Part shown: piece after piece, positions 22,438-33,559 of the stretch
Position numbering within the stretch: position 1 is the first letter of the stretch
Layout: each line of letters opens with the position of its first letter
Source of the DNA: Chamaecyparis obtusa
Lineage: Eukaryota; Streptophyta; Pinopsida; Cupressales; Cupressaceae
Length of the DNA: 64,000 bases
Assembly: GCA_027943335.1 (NCBI GenBank)
Contig: BSBK01006436.1
Span: forward strand, 248,001 to 312,000
Reading direction: 5' to 3'
Made by a program: the position numbers and the translations under genes
The notes under the pieces: generated by a model
Database searches by the model: none
What the model was told of the DNA's origin: nothing
What the model saw: the letters and a program-made list of their open reading frames with translations, nothing else

Positions 22438-22442
22438 CCATC

Positions 22443-22572
22443 ACCATTCCCTTCGTTACTACAAGCCCAATCAAAGAACATCTGCCATAAATGATCTAAT
22501 TTTTCCTCTGCATAAATTCTTATTGGTTAAGTGTTTTGCATTGCTGGTTTTGTGAGCTCTACTCTAAACTTA
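22443..22572 (-). pseudogene. Linker and start of archaeal-type RNase H of relic O
   Basis: The minus strand reads DPSQITYFYHLDIDKF, a TAA after AMQNT, then EKLDHLWQMFFDWACS and NEGNGDG, the first strand of the second RNase H (usual FDGACS with Gly; here Trp). The rest is at 243-1. There is no RT between this and the protease only 1-2 dozen codons upstream. Confidence 0.7.
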
Positions 22573-22950
22573 TCAATGTCTAAATGATAAAAGTATGTAA
22601 TTTGACTTGGGTCTACATCCTCTATGATGTAAGACCCTAACTTCCCTTCCATTTACATGTATAGTGGCATAAGATAGATCCAATTGAACATGTCCTCCCA
22701 CAAGGTTAGACCATTGTCTGCATAGCATCATCCCATAGTTAGGTGGAACATCCACCACTGTAATGTCTATTTTATATGATGCTTCTGGACAAGCAACAAT
22801 TTTGAATTCATCATCCTTCATGGTTCCTACTATAGGTATAGATCTGTTATCCATAGCATAACACTTATCGTAAGTAGTATCCACCCACATTCCAAGCTCT
22901 TTCATGACTTCAAATGACATGATATTCACAGCTTCACCTGAGTCTATCAT
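22573..22950 (-). pseudogene. Retropepsin of relic O
   Basis: The active-site region is MIDSGEAVNIMSFEV, followed by AMDNRSIPIVGTMKD, PPNYGMMLCRQW and GGHVQLDLSYATI, a typical aspartic protease of plant Ty3/gypsy elements. It is followed by a short linker and then directly by RNase H. The ORF of 125 codons is open, but surrounding segments have stops. Confidence 0.8.
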
Positions 22951-23709
22951 AATTTTTTTATAAGTATGTTGTTTATAAGAAAACTCATAAAAAATGGATC
23001 CACTTGTGAAGGATTTCTAGTTATAGTAGTCCTCAAGTATATTACATGATCCCCTTCAATGGTCTTCTTTTTTGGTGCATTTTGTACTTTTGGTGAATTT
23101 TCAATGACACCTGATAGTAGTTTTATTGATTTATCCTTGTACTCTAGGAATTTCATCATTTATAACAAAGGAACTAAAAATTTCATCTATGATAAATCTT
23201 GTGTGATGTCAAATGTAGATGCACTCACAATATACATTGTTTTGATGAGATCAAATCTCTCATTGGGTAGCTTCATTAGTTTTGGGGTGTCATCTTTCTG
23301 TCTCAGCTTGGGATTGTCACTTTTCTTTTCTTCCACCTGCATTTTTTTGTTTTTGGTTACTATCTTTCATGAACATACATGTTGGCTTCCCCTTATCAAC
23401 ATTTACCATTTTGTTCCTTAATGGGTAATTACTTCTTTTTGGTTCCACAACAACAATAGTGTAAGCCTTCTTCTCCTCATCAGTTAACTTCCTTAAGATT
23501 GGAATATCTCTCTCATCATTAGAAAAAACTTGTTGTATACTATATTACTTCCTACATATTTGTGAATCATCCATTTTATATTTTTCCTTAGATGAGTCAT
23601 AATTATCTACACCCCAAAATGGTTCTATCAACATGACATTGATGCTTGGTATTTGGTCATATTCATTTTATTCATTATTATCCCCTTATAGGCTTAGTGC
23701 AATCACACA
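22951..23709 (-). pseudogene. Gag-protease spacer of relic O
   Basis: The minus strand shows lysine-rich, stop-interrupted sequence (for example KFLEYKDKSIKLLSG and PKKKTIEGDHVIYL). It lies between gag and protease in the same orientation. No domain is recognised. Confidence 0.5.
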
Positions 23710-24520
23710 CTATTGGGATGAGTGAGGCATGTTGCATGCTTCATAGCATGGATCCTCATCTATCATGTGATTATTTCTACTCAATGGGTTTCGAGTATTT
23801 TTATTAACATGTTGATTTGAAAATTTTGGTTTCCCATTTCTCCATGTAGGATTGTACAACATATCATGTAACTGGTGCCTATCATTCTTGTTCATCTGAG
23901 GCCTTTCATTCTTGTTCTACTTAACTTTTAGGTTTTTTATCATATTCATAATTTTGTCAAAATTATCCTCCTTATTTTGTTTTTGTGCTTGTGGATTATA
24001 TAACTTTGGATCTTCTCTTTTGGCAATTTTTCCTGCAGCCTTTCTATTGTTTTCTTTAGTTAGTGTTGTCTTTTGAGCTTCTAGTAGAGTTATCGGATTG
24101 TGGGACCTGACTTCATAATGTGTTTTACTATCAAATGCACTCATATAAAATCCAATAAGAAAAGAGACAATAGATCTCATATCTTTAGGGATTCAGTTAA
24201 GCAACTTGTTGAACCTTTTATTGAACTCCACTATGGATTCATTGTGATTCTTTTTTATGCTTGTGAGTTCATGGGATGCAAATGATGGGTCATTATGATT
24301 ACCAAATTCCTTAAGGAATTGGATTGCAAAATAACGTCAGCTCATAATTGAAGCATCAGGTAACTCCTTGTACCAATCCACTGCATCATCAACCAAGGAT
24401 TGTATGGAAAGCTTCATGCATACATCCTTTTACTCCACCCCATAATTTCCAATCGCATCTTAAAATTTCTTAATATTTTTTTATGTGGATTTAGTGTTGT
24501 CACCATTGAATTTAGGCACC
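23710..24520 (-). pseudogene. Gag of relic O
   Basis: The minus strand from about 24517 reads MVPKFNGDN, then VDDAVDWYKELPDASI and EFNKRFNKLLN, matching the retrotransposon gag core, then MRSIVSFLIGFYMS and a basic, Gln/Asn-rich tail (KIAKREDPKLYNPQAQKQNK). A Cys/His cluster near 23750-23710 (CYEACNMPHSS) could be a decayed zinc knuckle. Several stops occur. Confidence 0.75.
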
Positions 24521-25012
24521 ATACTCCTTCATTCATTCTCAATATTATTACAATAGCCAATTATTCCATCAAAGTCTAGTTGTTTATACCTATCAATCAC
24601 CATAGGTCTTTTGTGTGTTGGATAATTCATTCCATGGTGATTTTCCCCATGCTGATTAAAACCTCCTTGATTTTTCATTCTTGGACCCTAATTCTAGTGG
24701 TTTATGCCTCCTTGATTATGTCACCCATTATACTAATTTCCATTGTACCTACTAGTATTTTGTTGCTCCCAATTTGTATTTTCCTCATTATTTGGTTGTC
24801 TCCAATATCCATTCTATCCATTTCCATGGTTTCATTGGTAATTATTTACTCCACCCCTCTCCATGTTGTTTGGTTCAAACAATGGATTTACATGATCAAT
24901 TCTAAACCTTGTTTTTCCTTCTTTTCTATGAGGGGGATTATATTTTGGCATTGGATCTTTTTTTTTTTCCTTTCTAGTTCTAGGTAATTCTCTATTTGTA
25001 TTCATGTTAACA
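24521..25012 (-). pseudogene. N-terminal gag region of relic O
   Basis: Asn/Gly-rich minus-strand coding remnant upstream of the gag core, with stops. It ends at cttgg (25013-25017), the left target copy of G. Confidence 0.5.
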
Positions 25013-25017
25013 CTTGG

Positions 25018-26298
25018 TGTTGGAGATTTGCCAACAGGCCACTAAAAACTGTATGTTTGTCATTGATGACAACATATGGAAAGTAGCATGCAAGGAAGTA
25101 TTATGTAGTAAGATTTTAGTATATGTAGCATGGACATGATATCAGCATGATATCATGGGTGTAGAAGTTAACTATTAGTACAGATAGTTATATAGCAACT
25201 TGTGTCAACAGTGTTCCTGACAGAGTAACAGGAAGTGTTCTGTGTATGTTTGTCCATACAGTTATCATGGAGCCTTGCACGCTTGGATATATGTTGAAGA
25301 CATGTTAGTTATTTTTTAGTCATGGATGCATAGTTTGATGATCAGTAGAAGTGAAGTTATGCAATCACTATTCGCCAGTAGTAGTTTCCTGTGTTTATTT
25401 AGAAGAGCCAGCAGAGATTTTATTGGTTCTGGAGTTGCACCTATCTTTTGGGTATGCACCCTTGGAGTTAAGCTTAGAGAAGATTTATTGATGTTTGGTT
25501 AAGAGTGCATAAACTAATTCAGCTTGAGGAGAAAGATACAATTGTTTTGGTAGAGCAGACAGTGTGTAGTGTCTGTCTACAATTATCTTATTAGATAGGT
25601 CCCAAAATGTGTTGGGTGCATACTAGAGCTGACAAAATGGTTATCAAAGTTTGTTATGGTTTCTCTAATATGATTTCAAGGTGGTTCTAATAGGCTGACT
25701 TGATTATATCATTTAGAGGAAAGATATTTATAAACAGTCATTTGTGATTGTTTGAGTGTGGTTCATAGTTGATTAAGCAGAGCATACCAGAGTGTGCGAA
25801 GTGTTGAACCATCAGAGGAAGGTCTATGTGACCAAGTAAAATGTTAGTGATATTCATTGGAACTATTCCAGACAGCAAGTCTAAGTGTAGTTCACCAAGA
25901 TCCAAATATAGTGTGTATCTGTTATTCAGAAGGTTGTAGCCTTCACCCCTTTGAGCAGTGAGCTATCAGAAAGTGCATCCTCTCCCCTAACAGGGTCTGA
26001 CCCTTGACCAGGTCTACTGTACTAAATATATTGTAAAGAAACTCCTAATAGGGTTAAGGATCTTCTAATAGGATCAATACACTAGTGTAGAATATTAGTG
26101 GGTGTCAATTCCCATCGGGGTTTTTACCTATTTGGGTTTCCCCGTAACCAAAATATTGTGTTGAGTTCAAGTGTTCTTTCATTGTGTTTATGCTTTATGT
26201 TTAAGAATACTTAATTGGATAAAAGAATTGAAACTTGTAGATAACTGATTCACCCCCCCCCCCCCCCTCTCAGTTATCTCTTGGGACTATTCCTAACA
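25018..26298 (+). repeat. Element G 5' LTR
   Basis: 1281 bp, from tgttggagat to cctaaca. It contains a TATAAACA candidate at 25729, palindromic CCTAACAGGG and CCTAATAGGG words near 25990-26080, and a run of 14 C at 26254-26267 in the TTCAC(n)TCTCAG tail. Related to S. Confidence 0.92.
25729..25736 (+). promoter_or_regulatory. Candidate TATA box of G 5' LTR
   Basis: TATAAACA within gatatttataaacagtc. Motif only; the matching 3' LTR part is outside the window. Confidence 0.35.
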
Positions 26299-26300
26299 AT

Positions 26301-26312
26301 TGGTATCAGAGC
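26301..26312 (+). other. Primer binding site of G (initiator-Met tRNA)
   Basis: TGGTATCAGAGC lies two bases after the LTR end, identical to that of A. Confidence 0.9.
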
Positions 26313-26355
26313 CAAGTTCCTCAGAAAGAAATTTTAACAGCTTGAGGTTGATCAG

Positions 26356-29300
26356 ATGCCATACTTCAGGAAAGAAAGTCCTAAGTTTTATGGAGAGAAT
26401 TATCTTGATTGGAAGAACAAGATGGTGACTCATTTGCAGTGCATTACTTTTGAAGTTTTTGATGTAACTATCAAAGCACCCAAGATTCCTACCTTAGAAG
26501 ACCTTGCAAAGGATGATTCTACTAAAAGGAAAAAGGAATTGTTTCATTAGAATGCTATAGATAAAGAAGCTCTTATCAACGCCCTATCTGATGGTGAGTT
26601 TTCAAAAATAAAAAAGGTAGATACAGCCCACAAAATATGGAAGCACCTAGAAGACATATTTGAAGGAGACAAATAAGAAAAGGATGCACATAGAAAGACA
26701 TGGAAAAAAAGATACAATGCATTAGAGATGTTGCCTAAAGAAAATATCAAAGCTTACAATCAAAGGATAAATGAAGTAGTTGCTGGAATTAGAAATAATG
26801 GAAGAGAGATTTCAGAGGAGGACATTATGGACAAGTTAATGACCACTCTCACTCCAAAATATGAAAGTAAGATCAACATCCTTGATGAGACCATGTAGCT
26901 TACTTATAATTTCAAGAGAGAGACCTTGATCAGCAAAATCCTAGCTTTTGAGTTTTCAAGATTGAAGACAGAACCAAAGAGTGAGACATCCTTCAAAGCT
27001 ACAGCTCATGGTAATAAATCTACAAACACTTCTGGTAATTTTGATGATGATGATGAAGAGAAAACACTAGATGATTTCATTTCTATGATTTCCAAAAGAG
27101 AAAAGAAAGGAAAAGGAAAATATGAAGGTCAGTTACCATTTAAGTGCTTTTCATGTAATAAGATCGGTCACTTTGCATCTAAGTGTCCTACTAGAGCTAG
27201 AAAGTTCAAAAAGGATTACAAGCCTAAGTACTCCAAGGAATGCTACTATGTTGGAGATGGAGTTTTAGATGAAGAATCAGGTGAAGAAGAAATTGGATTC
27301 ATTTCTATTATAGACAAAATGAATAATAAGACAAATCATAAAGATGAGAAAGAGGAACAAGAGCTAGAATTGATTTCCCAAGTTGATATAAGGACAGACT
27401 GGATTATAGAAAATGGTAGTTCACATCACATGACAGGTGATAAAGGAAGGTTTGTCCATCTAGACAAATATAATGGTGGTATGGTTAGATTTGGAGACAA
27501 CACTACTAAACCCATAGTTGGTAGAGGAGCCATCACCTTGGATGGAAAGAATAGTACTGATGATGTTCTCTATGTAGATGGTTTGAAACATAACCTTCTT
27601 AGTGTTGGACAGTTACTTGGAAAAGGATATCAATTGGAGTTTAAAGATGACAAATGCATTATTAAAAACAAGGATGGTGTTATGATTTCATCAGGCTCAA
27701 AGACAAGAGGTAATTTTTTTCAACTCAATTCAAAAGCAAGTTGTTTTGTTGCTAAAGTTGATGACAGTTGGTTATGGCATAAAAGACTATGTCACATCAA
27801 TTTTGATAACATAGTAAAGATAAGCAATGTAAAGGCAGTAAGAGATCTACCTAGCATAGCAAAGCTAGTTGATACTATATGCAGGGAATGTGTGATGGGA
27901 GAGCATGTGAGAAATTCATTCAGGAGCAAGCATAATTCAGCAGAGAACAAGTTGGATCTGATTCATACAAACCTATGTGGTCCAACTCAAACAAGATCAT
28001 ACTATGGTGAAAGGCATTTCATTTTGTTTGTTGATGATTATACTAGGATGATGTGGGTTGCATTCTTGAAAGATAAGTCAGAAGCATTTGAGAAATTCAA
28101 AATATTCAAAGCTAAGGTTGATAATGAATCTGGACTAAAGATAAAATGTTTGAGATTGGATAGAGGAGGAGAATTCACCTCTGACAGATTCTATGAGTAC
28201 TGTGAAGAACATGGCATAAAGAGACAGTTAAGTGCACCTAGAACCCCTCAGTAGAATGGAATTACAAAAAGAAGGAATAGGATCACCCTTGATATAGCGC
28301 ACACCATTATGATAGAAGGAAAAGTTGCACACACCTGTTGGAGAGATGTGATCAATACAATAGTCTACACCATCAATAGAATTCAATTGAGGCATGTCAC
28401 TAACAAAACACCATATGAGCTATGGTTTGTTAATGTTCCCATAGTAAAATACTTTAGAATCTTTGGAATCAAGTGCTACATCAAGAGGGATGAAGCAGTA
28501 GGCAAGTTTGATGCAAGAAGTGATGAAGGTATTTTTCTTGGTTACTCTACTAAAAGTAAAGCTTATAGATGTTTCAATTTAAGATTGAAAAAGATTTTTG
28601 AAAGTGCTCATGTTAAGATTGATGAAAAGTTTATGGTTCAAGAAATATATCATGATTACTCACCCATGATTGAAGAAGAACCCAGACCCTCCACTAGTGA
28701 GACAGTTATTGAGGAAATGTTTGACAATATTGATGTGTTATTCAATGACCCTGAGACAAGTGAAGAAGGTACTCCTAAGGCTAATGAGTCAGCATCACCT
28801 AAAGTTCCAAAGTTTACATCTAGAAACCATTCCAAGAAAGACATCGTTGGAGATCAAAGCGGCAAAGTCTTAGCAAGATCACAAGAAAAGAACTCAACTA
28901 GCAATGAAGCAGTATGTTTACTATCTCAGATTGAACCCTTAAGTGTTGAAGATGCTTGTAATGATTTAGATTGGCATGATGCTATGAAAGAAGAACTTGA
29001 TTAGATTATTAAGAATGACACTTGGGAACTGGTCCCAAGACCTACTAATAAGAATGTGATTGGAACAAAGTGGATATTCAAAAACAAGATGAATGAAGAT
29101 GGTACAATAGTAAGAAATAAAGGAAGGTTAGTATGTAAGGGATATGCACAAAGAGAAGGCATTGATTATTCAAATACATTTGCACCTATGAGTAGATTAG
29201 AAGCTATTAAGTTGTTTCTATCTTATGCTACAGTCAAAAACTTCAAATTATATCAGATGGATGTCAAATCAGCATTCCTGAATGGAGATTTGAAAGAAGA

Positions 29301-30468
29301 AGTATACATTGAGTAGCCAAAAGGATTCACCTTATCAGACAAACCTGATATGGTATGCAGATTGAAGAAGGCTCTCTATGGACTTAAGCAAGCCCCTAGA
29401 GCATGGTATGAGAGACTAGATGGATATCTAACAAAGATTGGATTCATGAAAGGAGCAGCAGATTGTAGTCTATTCATTAGAGAGACATCTGAAGGTCTAC
29501 TACTTGTAGCTATATTTGTTGATGACATTATCTTTGTAGGTAATGACAAACTAAGTGCAGAATTTGCTAAGGAGATGCAAAATGAATTTGAGATGAGTAT
29601 GATTGGTCCTATCAAATAATTTTTGGGATTAAATGTGTAGCAGACAAAGAAAGTTATTTTCATTAATCAATCCAAGTATGTGAAAGAAATATTAAATAAA
29701 TTCAAGATGGATGATTGCAAGCCAGTAGGGACTCCTATGATCAGTGGATGCAAACTTACAAAAGAAGATGACTCAACAGCAGTGGATACATTATTGTACA
29801 AGTCTATTATTGGTAAACTCATATATCTTACTCAAACTAGGCTTGATATTTCTAATGCAGTTGGCATAGTTGGAAGATTTGTAGTAGAACCCAAGCAAAG
29901 TCACCTCATGGCAGTAAAGAGAATATTTAGATACTTGCAGGGCACTATAGATTATGGTCTATGGTATCCTAATTCAGAAAATGTTGAGCTTCATGTGTAT
30001 ACTGATGCAGATTGGGCAGGATGTGTTGATGAAAGGAAGAGTACATCAGGTGGAGCAGTGTTTCTTGGTGATAGACTTGTCACTTGGACAAGCAAGAAAC
30101 AAAATTTTATTTCTCAGTCAATAGTAGAAGCGGAGTATGTTGCAGCAGCTTTGAATTGTTCTACAATTGTTTGGATCAAGTAGATGATAAAGGATTTTGG
30201 AATTCAAATTGATTATCCTATTGTTATTCACTATGATAACACTAGCACTATCAATATGTCGAAGAACCCCGTGATGCATGCAAAAATAAAGCACATTGAG
30301 ATCAAGTATCACTTCCTAAGAGAGAAAGTGGCAGAGAAAGAAGTCAAGTTGGACTATGTGAGTACTAAAGATTAGTTGGAAAATATATTCACAAAGCCCT
30401 TGCCTAAGGATACTTTTGAGTATTTCAGGGAGAATTTGGGATTAATTCCCTTCCTTGATTATGCTTAG
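26356..30468 (+). pseudogene. Copia gag-pol of G, ten in-frame stops, no frameshift
   Basis: The start ATG 26356 gives MPYFRKESPKFYGENY. Gag runs to about 27110; the zinc knuckle CFSCNKIGHFASKC is intact (near 27150-27190). The protease region is IIENGSSHHMTG, with the usual DSGS as ENGS (catalytic Asp lost). Integrase has LCHINFDN, LDRGGEF (usual SDRGGEF) and PRTPQ. RT has [22 protein letters not shown] and FVDDIIF. RNase H has DADWAG. The frame ends at TAG 30466. Stops are TAG at 26548, 26896, 28252, 29002, 29314, 29638, 30181 and 30373, and TAA at 26674 and 29617. Frame is kept over 4.1 kb. Most TAG replace Gln. Confidence 0.93.
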
Positions 30469-30833
30469 AAGAAAGAAGGAAAGGCATCAGTCCTCAGGGA
30501 CTGATGGAAGGTTGACTACTCTACCTCAGGAGTAGTACTGGTGCTTAAAATGAATGGTGGCCTTTTCCATTGATGTTAGAGAGGGATTCATATACAAAGT
30601 CATGAAAAATAGAAGTAAAAAGGAGGAGTAATATACTAAGGGGGAGTAGTATTCAGTTATGATAGCAGTACAGTTGAGGAAATTAAGAATGTTGAAAAAT
30701 ATTGCAGCAGATGGAGGATTCATCTTTGGGGGAGTTTTGATGAGGAAATGGAGAATGTTACAAAAGAAATGTTCATTTGGGTTGGTGGTGGTTTTTCATT
30801 CCACATATTGCCATCAATGCCAAAGGGGGAGAT
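30469..30833 (+). other. G 3' untranslated region and polypurine tract
   Basis: No ORF is supported. It ends in AAAGGGGGAGA (about 30822-30832), the purine tract before the 3' LTR, preceded by the same ATTGCCATCAATGCC block as in A. Confidence 0.8.
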
Positions 30834-31080
30834 TGTTGGAGATTTGCCAGCGGACCACTACAGACTGTATGTTTGTCATTGATGACAACATATGGAAAGT
30901 AACATGTGTGGAAGTCTTATGCAGTAAGCTTTTAGCATATGTAGCATGGACATCATATCAACATGATATCATGGGCACAGAGGTTAACTATTAGTATAGA
31001 TAGTTATATAGAAGCTTGTGTCAGCAGTGTTCCTGACAAAGTAATAGGCAGTGTTATGTGTATGGTTGTCCATACAGTTG
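30834..31080 (+). repeat. Element G 3' LTR, first 247 bp
   Basis: Begins tgttggagatttgcc and follows the 5' LTR to ccatacagtt, with about 25 differences by eye. It is cut by the LTR of D at 31081. Confidence 0.88.
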
Positions 31081-31965
31081 TGTACAAGGGAATGTACCTT
31101 CATAGAATTAAGGTTAATCATCAATAATAAATGAAATAGTAACTAAATTAAACCATAATAGAGCAAATATTTAGCAAATTAATGATCAATTGAGCATCCT
31201 ATGGCTCTCTAACTAAGAATGTTAATGCAAAGCTCTCAGCAAGCTTCCATTAATGACAGTCCTAGAATGAGAATGATAAGATAAACAAGTTTAAGCTAAC
31301 AATTATATCAAAGTAAATGATAATTAAGCTCTCAAATGCCTTTCTAAACTCAAATTGCAAGAGGTTCAATGCAATTCTTAGATGTGTGGTTGAGGAATAA
31401 TGAAGGAATTTGGTCTTCCTTTTATAGATTTTCCAATGGTAGGGGGTGTAGTTGTGTTTGATCATGATTAAACCTTGGTTGAGTCCTTGGTTCCACCCTT
31501 TGAAGACAATGCAAAGTTTGTGTCCTCAAAGCTTGGGACAAGTAGACAAGATCAATAGACAAGATTCTCTTTCACTTATAGTGATTGAGATTGAATTTGG
31601 CTTGATCCATGTGAATGCCTTTCCTCAAATCTCATTGGTTGATTGATTTCCTCTCCTTTTGAGTTGTTGAGAGTAATTGAGATTTATCAATTGATTTAAT
31701 TGATTTATTTTAGCCATGTACCCCTTGAATGGGTTGAATTTAATTTAATCCAAAACTATACAATTAATTGATTTAATTGTATTTTGATTTGATTGCACTT
31801 GATTAAAATGCTATCAATTTTGATTGATCTTGAATTAAGACTTGATTTTCATTTTTATTGGCTAATTATGCATTGTGATTCAATTTATTCAATTATGTCC
31901 TTGATTTTCTTTGATTTGACTCAATTTGCTTTGATTTGATCTTTGTCCATTTTTAGGTGATTACA
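31081..31965 (-). repeat. Element D 3' LTR
   Basis: 885 bp; on the minus strand it starts tgtaatcacc and ends cccttgtaca. It is preceded by a purine tract on that strand. The AT-rich half (31680-31950) has many TTGATT words. Confidence 0.85.
31419..31426 (-). promoter_or_regulatory. TATA box of D LTR
   Basis: The minus strand reads TATAAAAG, with CCATTGG about 15 bp upstream. Orientation fits the element. Confidence 0.5.
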
Positions 31966-31980
31966 AATGCCCCTCTTTGA
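31966..31980 (-). other. Polypurine tract of D
   Basis: The minus strand reads TCAAAGAGGGGCATT directly before the LTR, a near copy of the tract in B and C. Confidence 0.85.
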
Positions 31981-33190
31981 GTTGGCATGCAAAGCATGTC
32001 AATTCAAGGAATACTCTGATCTTGCTGATGATAGGTCCTGATTCAATGATGGTTGATCTTTGATGTTCATTTGATATCTTTCAATGATCGATCCTTGATT
32101 TTTGATACGAGATTGATGTAGATATGATTGATATGAAACTCTCAATTGATATGGTTCTAATGATCATTCTGATATGATGGTCATTCTGATGATTATCCCT
32201 TGATATGATGCTTGATTTGATGATTGATCCTGATATAATACCTGATTTGATGATTGATTTCAATGCGATGCCCCATTCATTTGATTATGAAAAATTTCCT
32301 GATAAAAGCTTTCTCTTTGATTTCGATGATTGGTCTCTTGATTTTCGATGATGTTACTGATGTTGTTGATCTGATTATGATTGTTGTTTTTTGATATTTC
32401 CAATGGTATGCCCCCTTAGAAATAAAACATATTGATGCTTGATTTGAAAATTTTGATTGATTAATTGATCCAATATGTTTTCATTTCTAAAAAACACTGA
32501 TGATATGCTATGATTCACATTTTGCCCTGGTTGAACTAATAGGTTAATATAGGTCAAAGTCAAAATTTCACCTCTAAATTAGGTCAAATTAGCTTAAATA
32601 GGTTGAAAAACCTTGATTTACTATTCATTTTCACTTTTGACTTCTAAGATTTTGCTCTGGTTTTCCTTTGATTTTTGAGATGGTTGTTCCTATCAGAGAG
32701 CATCGATTCAAGAGATGTCAATGATATCGGAGACCACCTGACTACAAACATCCAGTGAGTCATTTCTAACTCCCTTGTTGCATTTTTTGCTCATTTATCA
32801 CATTTATTGCATTTTTTTCTTGTCGTCATTGTTTTAAATTTGCAAAGTCATGGATATGATAAATTCAATGTCACATCAGCCTGTTAAGTGTCACATCTGT
32901 GCCTTTTACTCACACCTCCACGTAGTAAACTGTCGCTTATAATTTTTGTGTTCTCACCGAACAAAAATTTGGTGTCGCGTAGCCTTAGGGTTTTAATGCC
33001 TATTTGCATATGATTTACTGCGTGTGAAACCCTAACATTTTACTGTCACCTAGGCTTTATTAGATGTCGCCTAGAATCATGAAGTGTCTCCTGATACTTG
33101 AAATACCATGTAGAGGAAATGAAGTGCCACCTGACATCTTTTCTATATCGCTTAGGATGAAATGTCACCTGGTATGAATAAAATCACGCC
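31981..33190. repeat. D 3' region: TGAT-rich tract and TGTCGCCT-type repeats
   Basis: 31981-32400 is rich in TGAT and GATATGAT words with no regular unit. 32860-33190 holds about ten degenerate copies of a TGTCRCCTR word (tgtcacatc, tgtcgcgtag, tgtcacctagg, tgtcgcctag, tgtctcctga, tgccacctga, tgtcacctgg). No gene is seen. The segment lies between the LTR and the antisense ORF. Confidence 0.6.
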
Positions 33191-33559
33191 TGACAATTTT
33201 TTGAAAAAAAAAAATCAGTTGTACTTGATCTTTCCTGATGAAAAATTTGATAAGTCCAGATGATCAATTCTGATGATAAGATTAGGTCTATTATGTTCAA
33301 ACAAAAAAAATGATTAGGATATCAGGATAATGGTACCGACAAATGTGATTTGTCAATCTGATAGGATAAATCAATCATTGTAGAAACTGATATGATTGAT
33401 TTGATCATTCATTCTCAGGATATAGAGACATGAACTGGGTGTGATTGCTTGATATTTTGATTAACTTGAAATGATTCCTTGATATGATATGTTGATATGA
33501 TTCCTTTTTTTTCCCAAACAGGCACACTTTCCTATTCTTTACATACAATCTGTAGCATC
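33191..33559 (+). other. Region upstream of the antisense ORF
   Basis: AT-rich with no ORF. A pyrimidine run followed by CAAACAG (about 33504-33523) resembles a plant 3' splice site for the plus strand, about 40 bases before the ATG of the mobile-domain ORF. Motif only. Confidence 0.35.

Larger units (their letters stand above)
25018..31080 (+). mobile_element. Ty1/copia retrotransposon G, 3' LTR truncated by D
   Basis: It has a 5' LTR at 25018-26298, initiator-Met primer site, gag-pol, a polypurine tract, and the first 247 bp of the 3' LTR (30834-31080), where D's LTR begins. The rest of the 3' LTR and the second TSD copy should lie past the right edge, beyond D. LTR halves differ at roughly 10% of compared bases, so G is older than A. 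The left TSD candidate is cttgg (25013-25017). Confidence 0.9.

Noticed and set aside
26356..30468. TAG read as Gln (code change or planned readthrough)
   Set aside because: TAG also ends normal frames, TAA and TGA stops occur in the same frames, and many CAG Gln codons remain; mutation at methylated CAG is simpler.
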